A stretch of DNA of 64,000 nt. It comes from Jejubacter sp036620675. GTDB lineage: Bacteria; Pseudomonadota; Gammaproteobacteria; Enterobacterales; Enterobacteriaceae. The notes under the pieces are model-generated. The model was given only the letters and a program-made list of their open reading frames with translations. It did not search any database and was not told the origin of the DNA. Numbering within the stretch: position 1 is the first letter of the stretch; every line of letters starts with the position of its first letter. This document shows positions 35,135 through 43,189 of the stretch, piece by piece. Location: assembly GCA_036620675.1 (NCBI GenBank), contig JAZHEE010000013.1. One strand, given 5' to 3'. Made by a program: the position numbers and the translations under genes.

Positions 35135-35675
35135 GCCGTTCGCGCGCCATCACCGCCATTCTCGGCAGACCGCGGCTGTCGCCCTCTACCGGCGTAATAC
35201 CCACACCGACGATATCCGCCCCCAGACAGCCGCTGGAAAACTTCCAGCGGCCACTCACCCGCATGCCACCTTCCACCACCGGAGCGGACTGAGGCGGAAA
35301 AATCCCCCCCGCGAAAATCAGATCCGGCCCGGAACGATAGAGCATTTTCAGGGTCTCCAGCGGCAGCGCCGCCAGATAAACAATCCCCATACCAAAGCTG
35401 GCGACCCAGCCTGCGGAGCCATCAGCCTGGGAGATCTGTTCGATACGCCGACAAAATTCGGCGGCGCTGCACTCTTCCCCTCCCAGGCGGCGAGGCACCA
35501 GCGCGCGATAAATCCCCTGCCGGCGAAATCCTTCGACTATCTCCTTCGGTATATGACGTAGCCGGTCGAACTCGCCTTCCCCGGAACGGCGACGAATATC
35601 GGCCAGTAAAGTATCCAGCGACGCTTGCCCAACACCGGGGGTTGCGCAATGGCTCTGCGATAACAGTGGTTTCAT
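35135..35675 (-). pseudogene. iacA: iacA 5' remnant (acyl-CoA-dehydrogenase-like flavin monooxygenase)
   Basis: About 180 codons from 35675 encode the N-terminal part of a group D flavin monooxygenase: IVEGFRRQGIYRALVPRRLGG, ISQADGSAGWVASFGMG and GRWKFSSGC are typical of this acyl-CoA-dehydrogenase-fold family, whose members run to about 390-400 residues. After PRMAVMARE the sequence stops resembling the family and enters the iacB remnant in another frame. IacA is the first enzyme in indole-3-acetate breakdown, so the pathway is probably inactive here. It lies 36 bases after the MFS gene, preserving operon order. Confidence 0.8.
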
Positions 35676-35711
35676 AGCGGTTTCCTCGTGAAATATTCCG
35701 CTTCAGGCACA

Positions 35712-37031
35712 TCAGGCCACGGCCACATGCCGCGCCCCCCCACGCCTCAGCGACCAGAGCGCCACCAGCGCGCACAGCGACCAGGCAATCAGCATTAGCG
35801 AGACCGGCCAGGCCGAATCGAAAGCGATCAACAGCGCTACGGCAAGCATTGGCCCAATACCGCCCGCCAGGATCGATCCAATCTCATGTCCCAGAGACAG
35901 GCCGGTATAACGAACCGTGGCAGGAAACAGATCTGCCATTATCGGCGGCTGTGACCCCGTCATCGCGCCATGACACACCGGCAGCCCCAGCATCATCGCC
36001 AGCAGCACATTGCCAAAGCTGGCGCTTTCGATAAGCCAGAAGAAAGGGAAAGCCACCAGCAGAACCCCCAGAACGCCTATCAGATAGACCCGCCGAAAAC
36101 CAATGCGATCGGCCAGCGCTCCCCAGAACAGAATTGAAAAGAATTCCACAATCATCGCCAGGGTGACGCAGGCAATGATGTGCTCGGTCGAAATCCCCAC
36201 GTGCTTGCAGTAGACAATGGAAAAGGTGAAAAACAGATAGACGGCGCCATTTTCCGGCAGTCGTAGCGCGATAGCCTGCAACAGCTCCCGCCAGTGTTCC
36301 CGGCACACCTGATTCAAGGGTGTCTGCTGTTCCTGATGCGGTGGATTCCTGTCACGCTCGGCAAGGAAGGCGCTGCTCTCTTCGATATTCTTACGGATGT
36401 ACATCGCCACCAGAAATAACACCACGCTGGCCAGAAACGGCAGGCGCCAGCCCCAGTCCATAAAGGCAGCTTCCGGGAGTTTTTGGGCCAGCCAGTAGGC
36501 CAGCGAAGAGAGTACGAAACCGCCAGCAACCCCCATCTGACTCCAGGCGGTATAAAAGCCTTTACGCGCCGGATCTGCATTTTCGCTCAGCATCAGCACG
36601 CCGCCGCCCCACTCGCCGCCAGAGGCCATCCCCTGCAAAAAGCGTAGTGAAATCAACGCCACCGGCGCCAGCACCCCGATGCTCTGATATCCCGGCAACA
36701 ATCCGATAATAAAGGTACTGCTCCCCATTAATGCCAGGGTAATCACCAGCGCCCGTTTACGGCCATACCGGTCCCCCATATGGCCGAAGATAACGCCGCC
36801 TAACGGTCGGGCCAGAAAGCCCACCGCAAAGCCGGAAAACGCCAGCATGGCACCTTCCAGCCCGCCCCCCTGGTCGGGAAAAAACAGATCGCCGAACACC
36901 AGCGCCGCCGCCGTGCCGTAAAGAAAAAAGTCATACCATTCCAGCGAGTTACCCAACAATGAACTGATCACCAGCTTGCGCATCTGACCCGGACCGGCAT
37001 TAGCGCCCGGCGGTAAGTTTTGCGTCTTCAT
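35712..37031 (-). CDS. MFS transporter, metabolite:H+ symporter family
   Basis: The 439-residue protein has 12 membrane helices and the MHS-family signatures SLLGNSLEWYDFFLYGTAA, GHMGDRYGRKRALV (loop 2-3) and RFLQGMASGGEWGGGVLML. MHS transporters such as KgtP, ShiA and ProP import organic acids. Located inside the iac cluster between iacF and the iacA remnant, it is a plausible indole-3-acetate importer; this is inference. Start at 37031 (MKTQNLPPG). Confidence 0.88.
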   Translation of the reverse strand: MKTQNLPPGANAGPGQMRKLVISSLLGNSLEWYDFFLYGTAAALVFGDLFFPDQGGGLEGAMLAFSGFAVGFLARPLGGVIFGHMGDRYGRKRALVITLALMGSSTFIIGLLPGYQSIGVLAPVALISLRFLQGMASGGEWGGGVLMLSENADPARKGFYTAWSQMGVAGGFVLSSLAYWLAQKLPEAAFMDWGWRLPFLASVVLFLVAMYIRKNIEESSAFLAERDRNPPHQEQQTPLNQVCREHWRELLQAIALRLPENGAVYLFFTFSIVYCKHVGISTEHIIACVTLAMIVEFFSILFWGALADRIGFRRVYLIGVLGVLLVAFPFFWLIESASFGNVLLAMMLGLPVCHGAMTGSQPPIMADLFPATVRYTGLSLGHEIGSILAGGIGPMLAVALLIAFDSAWPVSLMLIAWSLCALVALWSLRRGGARHVAVA

Positions 37032-37122
37032 ATCGTTCTGCCCCTTTATTCGTCACGCGGGCGCCTGCCCGCAAAAATCGGAAAACAGCAACTGAAATGG
37101 CGCGCTCCTCGCACCCGAGCGT

Positions 37123-38082
37123 CTATTCCACTTCGAAGACTTCGATCACAAGCCTTGCGCTGCGGGCCCGCGAACAACAGAGAATGACCTGGTCGTTGTC
37201 GGCCTTTTCTTCTGGCGTCAGATACTGGTCGCGATGCTCAGGCGTACCTTCCAGCACATTGGCCAGACAGGTGCCGCAAATACCCTGTTCGCAAGAGACC
37301 TTGACCCGCACGCCAGCCTGCGCCAGCGCCTGTACGATGCTCTGGGACTCCCCCACCTGCACGGTGACATCCAGCGCCGGTATCGATACCTCAAACGCCT
37401 CACCGCCACCGGGCGCCGCAGGGGTAAAGCTTTCCTGGTGCAGGCACTCAGCCGCCAGTCCCGCACGTTCAGCGGCATCGGTCAGCGCCTGCATTAACCC
37501 TTCCGGCCCGCAGGTGTAGAGGTGGCTGCCTTCAGGTGCATCGTTCAGTAATCTCTTTGGATCGAGCCGACTGCCCTCGTCGCTGATATGCAGCACCACC
37601 CGACCAGACCATGGCACCGCCGCCAGTTCGGCCAGAAACGCCATACTCTCGCGACGACGACCGCAGTAGTGCAGCGTGAACCTCCGATCGGCCTGGTGCA
37701 GCGTGTGAGCCATCGCCAGCAGCGGCGTAATCCCGATCCCCCCACCCACCAGCAGCGCGTTTTCGCCTTCCTCAGCCAGCGGAAACAGGTTACGCGGCGC
37801 GCTAACCTGAACTTCATCACCGGGGCTCAGCGCCCAGGCCGCCATCGATCCGCCACGCGATGTCGGCGAACGCAGGATCCCCAGACGATAGTGCCGACGA
37901 TCCCGGGGATCGCCGCACAGCGAATACTGACGTACCAGCCCATCCGCCAGGTGCAAATCAAGATGCGCCCCGGCACTGAAAGGGGGGAGCTCATCGCCGC
38001 TTGTTGACGTCAGCGTCAGCAGTACAACCCCCTCCCCCTGCTCTTCCCGCGCCGCTATCCGCAGCGTCATGACATCATCCAT
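37123..38082 (-). CDS. iacF: Ferredoxin:NAD(P)H oxidoreductase (IacF-like)
   Basis: This PDR/VanB-type reductase transfers electrons from NAD(P)H through FMN and a C-terminal [2Fe-2S] cluster to a Rieske oxygenase, here IacCD. From the Met at 38082 (MDDVMTLRIAA, SD GGAGGAG) it is 319 residues. Motifs are flavin-binding RQYSLCGDP, nucleotide-binding GGGIGITPLL, and plant-type ferredoxin cysteines CEQGICGTC with a later CC. An upstream in-frame Met (38112) lies inside iacE and is less likely. Confidence 0.88.
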   Translation of the reverse strand: MDDVMTLRIAAREEQGEGVVLLTLTSTSGDELPPFSAGAHLDLHLADGLVRQYSLCGDPRDRRHYRLGILRSPTSRGGSMAAWALSPGDEVQVSAPRNLFPLAEEGENALLVGGGIGITPLLAMAHTLHQADRRFTLHYCGRRRESMAFLAELAAVPWSGRVVLHISDEGSRLDPKRLLNDAPEGSHLYTCGPEGLMQALTDAAERAGLAAECLHQESFTPAAPGGGEAFEVSIPALDVTVQVGESQSIVQALAQAGVRVKVSCEQGICGTCLANVLEGTPEHRDQYLTPEEKADNDQVILCCSRARSARLVIEVFEVE

Positions 38083-38092
38083 AGCTCCTCCA

Positions 38093-38836
38093 TTAACGCA
38101 TGTAGATACCACCGTTGATGTCCCAGGTAGCGCCCGTCACGAAACCGGCGTCGCGCGACGCCAGCAGCGCTACCGCTCTGGCCACAAAGCCCGGCTCCCC
38201 CAGTTGCCCTACCGGAATCATCGCCAGCAAGGCCGCCATTCGTTCAGGCGGCACCGCCGCATGAACCGATGGCAGATCCATCGGGCCGGGCGCCACGGCA
38301 TTGACCGTCACGCCCGCGCCGCCCAGCGCTCTGGCGAATACCCGGGTCAGCGTCAGAATGCCTCCCTTGGAAGCGGCATAGTGCGCGCCAGAGGCGGTTC
38401 CCCCGTTCTGCCCGGCCAGCGAAGCCAGATTGACGATTCGCCCGTAGCCCCGATCGCTGAAGTAGCGACCTGCGGTCTGGCAGCCGACGAAAGTACCGCG
38501 CAGATTGGTGGTCATCACCTGGTCGAACTCCTCGACCGAAATCTCCATCACTGGCGTCGTCAGGGTCAGGGCAGCGTTATTTACCAGCCCGTGTAGCGCA
38601 CCAAAGTGGCGATGAGCCAGGTCGATGGCCCGCCGAAAACTTTCGGGATCTCGAATATCCAGTTCCAGCGCCAGCGCGCACTCCCGCTCACCGCCAGCGG
38701 CCTCCAGCGCCGCCTGAGCCTGTTCGCCGTTCAGATCGGCGAATATCACCCGGAATCCCTGGGCCAGCAAATGCCCGGCGATGGTTTGCCCAAGACCCGC
38801 AGCCGCGCCGGTCACTAATACTGCATCACTCATCAT
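38093..38836 (-). CDS. iacE: Short-chain dehydrogenase/reductase (IacE-like)
   Basis: A classical SDR of 247 residues: cofactor motif TGAAAGLG near residue 9, NNAALTLTTP, catalytic Ser in VNLASLAGQNGG, and YAASK. The C-terminus TGATWDINGGIYMR is typical of FabG-like enzymes. Within iac clusters, IacE acts on the hydroxylated indole-acetate intermediate. It lies 12 bases after iacD and 10 before iacF. Confidence 0.87.
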   Translation of the reverse strand: MMSDAVLVTGAAAGLGQTIAGHLLAQGFRVIFADLNGEQAQAALEAAGGERECALALELDIRDPESFRRAIDLAHRHFGALHGLVNNAALTLTTPVMEISVEEFDQVMTTNLRGTFVGCQTAGRYFSDRGYGRIVNLASLAGQNGGTASGAHYAASKGGILTLTRVFARALGGAGVTVNAVAPGPMDLPSVHAAVPPERMAALLAMIPVGQLGEPGFVARAVALLASRDAGFVTGATWDINGGIYMR

Positions 38837-38848
38837 TACCTCCGCGCC

Positions 38849-39325
38849 TTACAGGATGTAGCCAATGCTGCTGAGGTAGCCGTCGCTGTTCAGCAGTCGC
38901 ACCACTTTGCGCTCAATCAGGAACCCCTCCGGCTGCGGCAGCAGCTGATAATGAAGATCGGCCACGTAGTGTTGCGCCTTTCCTTTGCGGTATTCCCACA
39001 GCGACTGGGCACAGCGCACCTCCAGCCGCGACGGGGTATCTGCCAGAATTCGATGGCGGGCCAGCATACGAATGGTGCGCGCTCTGGGCGTGGTGGAAAT
39101 CGATTCACCGCTGTAGAGACGCTGCACCCGCTTGCGGCGCATGGCGTCGTCATCAAAGGCGAAGTTCAGGATATTTTCGAAATCGTCGCAATGAGGTTCG
39201 ATGGGAACGATATAGCGGCCGTCGGGATGCCAGAGCGTCAGCCAGCTATCAAATTCGCCCTGATCCAGCATATCGGCCTCCAGATTAAGGAAGCTCACCA
39301 CCTCGTTAATACGCTGTGCACTCAT
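38849..39325 (-). CDS. iacD: Aromatic-ring dioxygenase beta subunit (IacD-like)
   Basis: The 158-residue protein belongs to the small (beta, NTF2-fold) subunits of Rieske non-heme iron dioxygenases: FLNLEADMLDQGEFDSWLTLWHPDGRYIVPIEP near the N-terminus, SGESISTTPRARTIRM, and a C-terminal RKVVRLLNSDGYLSSIGYIL. It overlaps the iacC stop by 4 bases, showing translational coupling. Confidence 0.88.
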   Translation of the reverse strand: MSAQRINEVVSFLNLEADMLDQGEFDSWLTLWHPDGRYIVPIEPHCDDFENILNFAFDDDAMRRKRVQRLYSGESISTTPRARTIRMLARHRILADTPSRLEVRCAQSLWEYRKGKAQHYVADLHYQLLPQPEGFLIERKVVRLLNSDGYLSSIGYIL

Positions 39326-40623
39326 ACGCCCTGTCCCCCTTCAGTCATGTAGTTTTTCCACTGTTGATAGGCGGCGCGCATACCGGTTTCGGCGCTGACA
39401 TCGCTACGCGGCCCATCGGCTCCCGGACGCTCTCCGGGCAGGCCGCGGTTAAGCATGATCCACAAATCGTCACCGGATCCGGCGCCGCGCTGCACCCGTT
39501 CCCAGGCTTCGGCGTCGTCCGGCGTGCCAAAACCCATTGGCCCCTGAAAATGTTCGTGCAGTCGCAGCCGGGCGCGGTTCGCGATAGCTGGCCCACCTTT
39601 CATTTCAATCGCCACATGGTGAATTTCGGTTTCCCGTACCGAAATGGGCTGTAACACCCGGAAGAAGGCCATTGAACAGGCCACATTGGGAAACAGATTG
39701 AGGTTAAAGCCGCTGCCGCCTACGGCGCGAACAATACGCCGCACCTGCATCTCTTCATGACCTTCGTCACGCAACGCCTGGGCAAGGCTCAGGAAGCGCT
39801 CCGGAATATCGGCCTCCAGGTTTTCCTCCAGATCCACCAGGTCTGGTATCATCACCATCACGCTATGCCCATTACCGAGATCTTCGACATAGCCACCGCC
39901 ATCCACAAAATTGAGCATCTCTTCGGTTTGTTTATCCACCGAGCTCAGGAACGACTTATGCACGATGGGGAAGTGGTAGCCATCGGTGGTGTTTTCCAGC
40001 TGGATTTTCCAGTTGCCGGGAAAGCGAAAACGGTGCGCCTGAGTGGCCTGAATGGGATAACCGGCCCCCTGCTTCATAAACAGATCGATCCACTTCTTCG
40101 CTGGCCCCAGAAAATCGCTAAGCGGCGCGATATCTTCCTGAAAAGTCGCGAAGATCATGCCGCCATAGCTTTCGGTACGCAGCCGCACCATGCCTAGTTC
40201 GGCTTTATCCAGGGCGTCACCATAGCTTTCAGGATGCGGTACGCCGCGCAGACTGCCATCCAGTCCGTAGCCCCAACCGTGATAGGGGCAGACGAAGTTG
40301 TTGGTCTTGCCGCGGCGGTGTTCGCAGACCGTGGCGGCGCGGTGGCGGCAGCGGTTAAGCAGCACGTTGATATTGCGCTTGCGATCGCGCACCACAATCA
40401 CCGGCTGGGTGCCGACAAACGAAGACTTAAAACTACCGGGCTCCGGTACTTCGCTTTCGTGGGCCACCCACACCCAGGTACGGGAAAAAATACGTTCCAT
40501 CTCCAGCTCGAACAGCGCCGGAGAAGTATAGAGCGAGGTATGCACCCTATCGTGGCGTACCAGTCCGGCAATCGCTTTGTGGCTCAGACCGGGGTCAATA
40601 TTCGTTACGGGTATCGTTTCCAT
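39322..40623 (-). CDS. iacC: Rieske aromatic-ring dioxygenase alpha subunit (IacC-like)
   Basis: The catalytic alpha subunit of a Rieske dioxygenase. From the Met at 40623 (METIPVTNIDPG) it is 433 residues; a longer frame starts inside iacI and is less likely. The Rieske cluster is CRH (Cys92, His94) with CPYH (Cys112, His115); the mononuclear iron site is in TTDGYHFPIVHKSFL. In the iac pathway IacCD oxygenates the dioxindole-acetate-derived product toward catechol. It overlaps iacI by 29 bases upstream and iacD by 4 downstream. Confidence 0.9.
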   Translation of the reverse strand: METIPVTNIDPGLSHKAIAGLVRHDRVHTSLYTSPALFELEMERIFSRTWVWVAHESEVPEPGSFKSSFVGTQPVIVVRDRKRNINVLLNRCRHRAATVCEHRRGKTNNFVCPYHGWGYGLDGSLRGVPHPESYGDALDKAELGMVRLRTESYGGMIFATFQEDIAPLSDFLGPAKKWIDLFMKQGAGYPIQATQAHRFRFPGNWKIQLENTTDGYHFPIVHKSFLSSVDKQTEEMLNFVDGGGYVEDLGNGHSVMVMIPDLVDLEENLEADIPERFLSLAQALRDEGHEEMQVRRIVRAVGGSGFNLNLFPNVACSMAFFRVLQPISVRETEIHHVAIEMKGGPAIANRARLRLHEHFQGPMGFGTPDDAEAWERVQRGAGSGDDLWIMLNRGLPGERPGADGPRSDVSAETGMRAAYQQWKNYMTEGGQGV

Positions 40624-41176
40624 CGTTTTCTCCTGACTGGAACGGCGGCGTACTGCGCGGCACGGGAAATGTCCGATCGGCATGCCAGTAATCCACCGGG
40701 CGACTAAACAAATTGCGGGTCGTAAAGTGACAAATGCGCCACTTATCGTCCGCGCAACGGCGAAAATGAATCACTAATTCGGCGCAGTTCAGGTGCGACA
40801 TACCGCTATGAAAGGTGGAGGTTTGCAGCATCTTCCAGCGCCCTGTGGCCCCCTGAGCACTCTGGTCAACCTGAATCTGCTCCGAGCACAGGAAATGAAC
40901 ATTGGTGGTGAAGTGAGCGGGCTGGCGTATGTAGCTGCCCATCATGGCAGCGATGGCGGCTCTCCCCTGGTGGCGCCCCAACCGTTCGGCATAAGGTTTT
41001 CCCACCCCTTCCCAGAGCGCATCTTCGCAAAACAGTGCGGCAATACGCGCCACGGTCTGCGAACTGTCCAGCGCGTCGCACAGGTGCATGTATTCGCTGA
41101 TGATCCAGCGTACAGACTGCTCCGCTTCAAGGCGTACCAGCCTGTCCAGCAGGGCCTGGTGACATATTTCAGGCAT
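40595..41176 (-). CDS. iacI: SnoaL/NTF2-like protein (IacI-like)
   Basis: The 193-residue protein has an NTF2/SnoaL-type fold signature: LEAEQSVRWIISEYMHLCDA, ALFCEDALWEG, GRAAIAAMMGSYIRQPAHFTTNVHFL. Small proteins of this kind, designated IacI, sit before iacC in characterised iac clusters; its exact activity is not settled. The last ten residues overlap the iacC start. It follows iacH by 55 bases. Confidence 0.78.
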   Translation of the reverse strand: MPEICHQALLDRLVRLEAEQSVRWIISEYMHLCDALDSSQTVARIAALFCEDALWEGVGKPYAERLGRHQGRAAIAAMMGSYIRQPAHFTTNVHFLCSEQIQVDQSAQGATGRWKMLQTSTFHSGMSHLNCAELVIHFRRCADDKWRICHFTTRNLFSRPVDYWHADRTFPVPRSTPPFQSGENDGNDTRNEY

Positions 41177-41231
41177 AGGGATCCCCCTTCAGGCTTATCG
41201 CCCGAATCAGTCGGTTAACGAATCGCGGTAA

Positions 41232-42356
41232 TTAACGCTGGCGCAACAGCCGCCCGGCAGTGCCTACCAGCATCCTTTCCTGCCCCCTGGCCGCAACGAT
41301 TTGCAGCGCTACCGGGCGCCCGTCGATCTCACCCGCCGGAATAACCAGCGCCGGATGGCCACTCAGATTGAATGGTCGCAACAGCCGGGTTAGCGTCACT
41401 GCGGCCAGGGGATCCCGTGCTTCTTCAAGGGTTGGTGGTAGTGCGGGCAACGCAGGCAAAAGCAGCAAGCTATGACGTTTCAGCAGCGCATCAACCTCAC
41501 GGCTGAAATCCACACGCACCGCTTCTGCCCTGGCCAGCATCCGGGGCGTGACCTCAGCACCGCCGGCAATGCGCTGACGCACATCCGGCGACAGCGCCGG
41601 ATGGTCACACAGCCCGGAAAACGCCAGCCAGTTTTCGTGGCTGATGATGTGCAGACCGGCTTCATGCGCCGCAGCCAGCCCCAGTAGCGCCGCCGTTTCA
41701 ACGTTGTCTCCCAATCGTTTAAGCAGCAGAGAATCGATCTCCGGCAGCGCCTGGCCGCGGATAAAAACCGGAGTCAGCGGCCCATCTTCCGCAGCGGAAT
41801 CCTCCAGACCCAGGCGCTCCAGCACCGCGTCAAGCGTGGCAAGGTCGCGGGTGAAAAACCCCACGCAATCAAGGGAACTGACGGCAGGCAGCACGCCTTC
41901 ACGGGAGACGCGGTCAAAACCGGGTTTAAGTCCCACGACGCCACAGCAGGCGGCAGGCATACGCACGGAGCCACCGGTATCGGTGCCGATGGCGAAATCG
42001 ACACTGCCACTGGCGACCGCGGTGGCGGAGCCGCTGGAGGATCCTCCGGGAATCAGGCGGGGATAGAGGGAATTTACGGGCGTTCCTGCTCCGGGGTTAA
42101 TGCCGGTAACGCCAAAGGCCAGTTCATGCAGCGTGGTCTTGCCGGTAAGCCGACAGCCAGCCGCCAGCAGTTGGGCCACCACCCGGGCATGACGAGCGGC
42201 AGGCGGGGCGTTTTCCAGCGCCAGACTGCCTGCCCGGGAGGGATAACCGGCGACATCCAGCGTGTCCTTCACCGCAAAGGTAAGGTCACCGTCGCCGATG
42301 GTGCCAGTAGCAATGTAGCCCTGTGGCGTACAGGGAGTGCGATTGAGTTTGCTCAT
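41232..42356 (-). CDS. iacH: Amidase-signature protein (IacH-like)
   Basis: The 374-residue protein carries the amidase signature: catalytic Lys in FAVKDTLDVAG, the Gly/Ser-rich PGGSSSGSATAVASG and the Ser nucleophile region GTDTGGSVRMPAACCG. It is shorter than typical GatA-type amidases (about 450-480). In iac clusters IacH is the amidase thought to open or hydrolyse an indole-derived intermediate. It is the first gene downstream of the palindromic operator at 42422. Confidence 0.87.
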   Translation of the reverse strand: MSKLNRTPCTPQGYIATGTIGDGDLTFAVKDTLDVAGYPSRAGSLALENAPPAARHARVVAQLLAAGCRLTGKTTLHELAFGVTGINPGAGTPVNSLYPRLIPGGSSSGSATAVASGSVDFAIGTDTGGSVRMPAACCGVVGLKPGFDRVSREGVLPAVSSLDCVGFFTRDLATLDAVLERLGLEDSAAEDGPLTPVFIRGQALPEIDSLLLKRLGDNVETAALLGLAAAHEAGLHIISHENWLAFSGLCDHPALSPDVRQRIAGGAEVTPRMLARAEAVRVDFSREVDALLKRHSLLLLPALPALPPTLEEARDPLAAVTLTRLLRPFNLSGHPALVIPAGEIDGRPVALQIVAARGQERMLVGTAGRLLRQR

Positions 42357-42421
42357 ATTGTCTGTCCTGTTCGTGCGGTCATCGCCGTCACTTTTTAGTC
42401 AGATTCATTTTTGAGCATATT

Positions 42422-42437
42422 ACTTGAAAATTCAAGT
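42422..42437. promoter_or_regulatory. Palindromic candidate IacR operator
   Basis: ACTTGAA-AA-TTCAAGT is a perfect 7-bp inverted repeat with a 2-bp centre, 66-81 bases before iacH, in a 284-bp very AT-rich spacer (42357-42640) that holds no gene. MarR-family repressors bind such 16-20 bp palindromes. A smaller one, GTTCT-C-AGAAC at 43140-43150, lies just upstream of iacR. Confidence 0.6.
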
Positions 42438-42640
42438 GATTTGTATCATATAAATTCAATATACAGCGCAAATCACAATCACAGAGAAAAATCAAAAAAC
42501 AATAATAAAAATCAATAAAATAAGAAAAATAAACCGGATAAAAAAAGCGGTATTTATAAATGTTTCATGGATAAGAATGCGCGATTTCTCTGCATAAAAA
42601 AGCAAAAAAAATCGCTCTCAGGAAGGGAGGAACAGCGAGC

Positions 42641-43132
42641 TCAGTCGCTGAGATTAGACAGGATCAACGCCAGCGTCTGATTCATTTTATTTACCTGCGC
42701 CGGGCGTATTCCCTTAAATGAGCGATGAAAAATCGCGCTGGCCAGTTCATTGGCCTGTTCCGCTCTGGCGATCCCTTCCGCCGTTGGCAGAACTTCAGTC
42801 ACACGACCATCCGCCTCGCTGGCGCGGGTAATCACCAGCCCGTCCTGACGCAGGCGCGCCAGGATTTTAGTCACCGTAGGCATTTTGATCACCGCATACT
42901 CCGCCAGTTGGCTGACCGTAGCGGTGCGATATTTCCAGGCCAGGGTCAGCACCCGAAAGCGTGAAACATCCAGCCCGACTTTTTTCAGCTCAATTTCCAG
43001 CAGTTGGCTGTAGCGGGCATGAACATTCACAATCCAGAAAAAGGGATACTCTTCACGATAGAAGCGGTGCTCATGGCCTGCATCCATATCCGAATCGAAA
43101 CGGTTTTTCTTTATATCCATTCCCGGTTCCAT
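42641..43132 (-). CDS. iacR: MarR-family repressor (IacR-like)
   Basis: A 163-residue winged-helix regulator: FFWIVNVHARYSQLLEIELKK in the dimer helix, VSQLAEYAVIKMPTVTKILARLRQDG as recognition helix, and RASEADGRVTEVLPT as wing. IacR in Pseudomonas putida 1290 is a MarR-type repressor relieved by indole-3-acetate. Here it lies upstream of, and parallel to, iacH. Alternative starts exist (Met1 at 43132, Met5, Met16); no clear SD distinguishes them. Confidence 0.83.
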   Translation of the reverse strand: MEPGMDIKKNRFDSDMDAGHEHRFYREEYPFFWIVNVHARYSQLLEIELKKVGLDVSRFRVLTLAWKYRTATVSQLAEYAVIKMPTVTKILARLRQDGLVITRASEADGRVTEVLPTAEGIARAEQANELASAIFHRSFKGIRPAQVNKMNQTLALILSNLSD

Positions 43133-43189
43133 TACCGCGGTTCTCAGAACAGCCTTGATAGTAGCTAATCGCCTGGGTGAAAGACAATG

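Noticed and set aside
34452..35675. A single designed two-domain protein (acyl-CoA dehydrogenase-like plus flavin reductase).
   Set aside because: The middle 55 residues are low-complexity nonsense in this frame while another frame over the same bases is protein-like, and the reductase has its own start and SD-like sequence. A deletion join explains it better.
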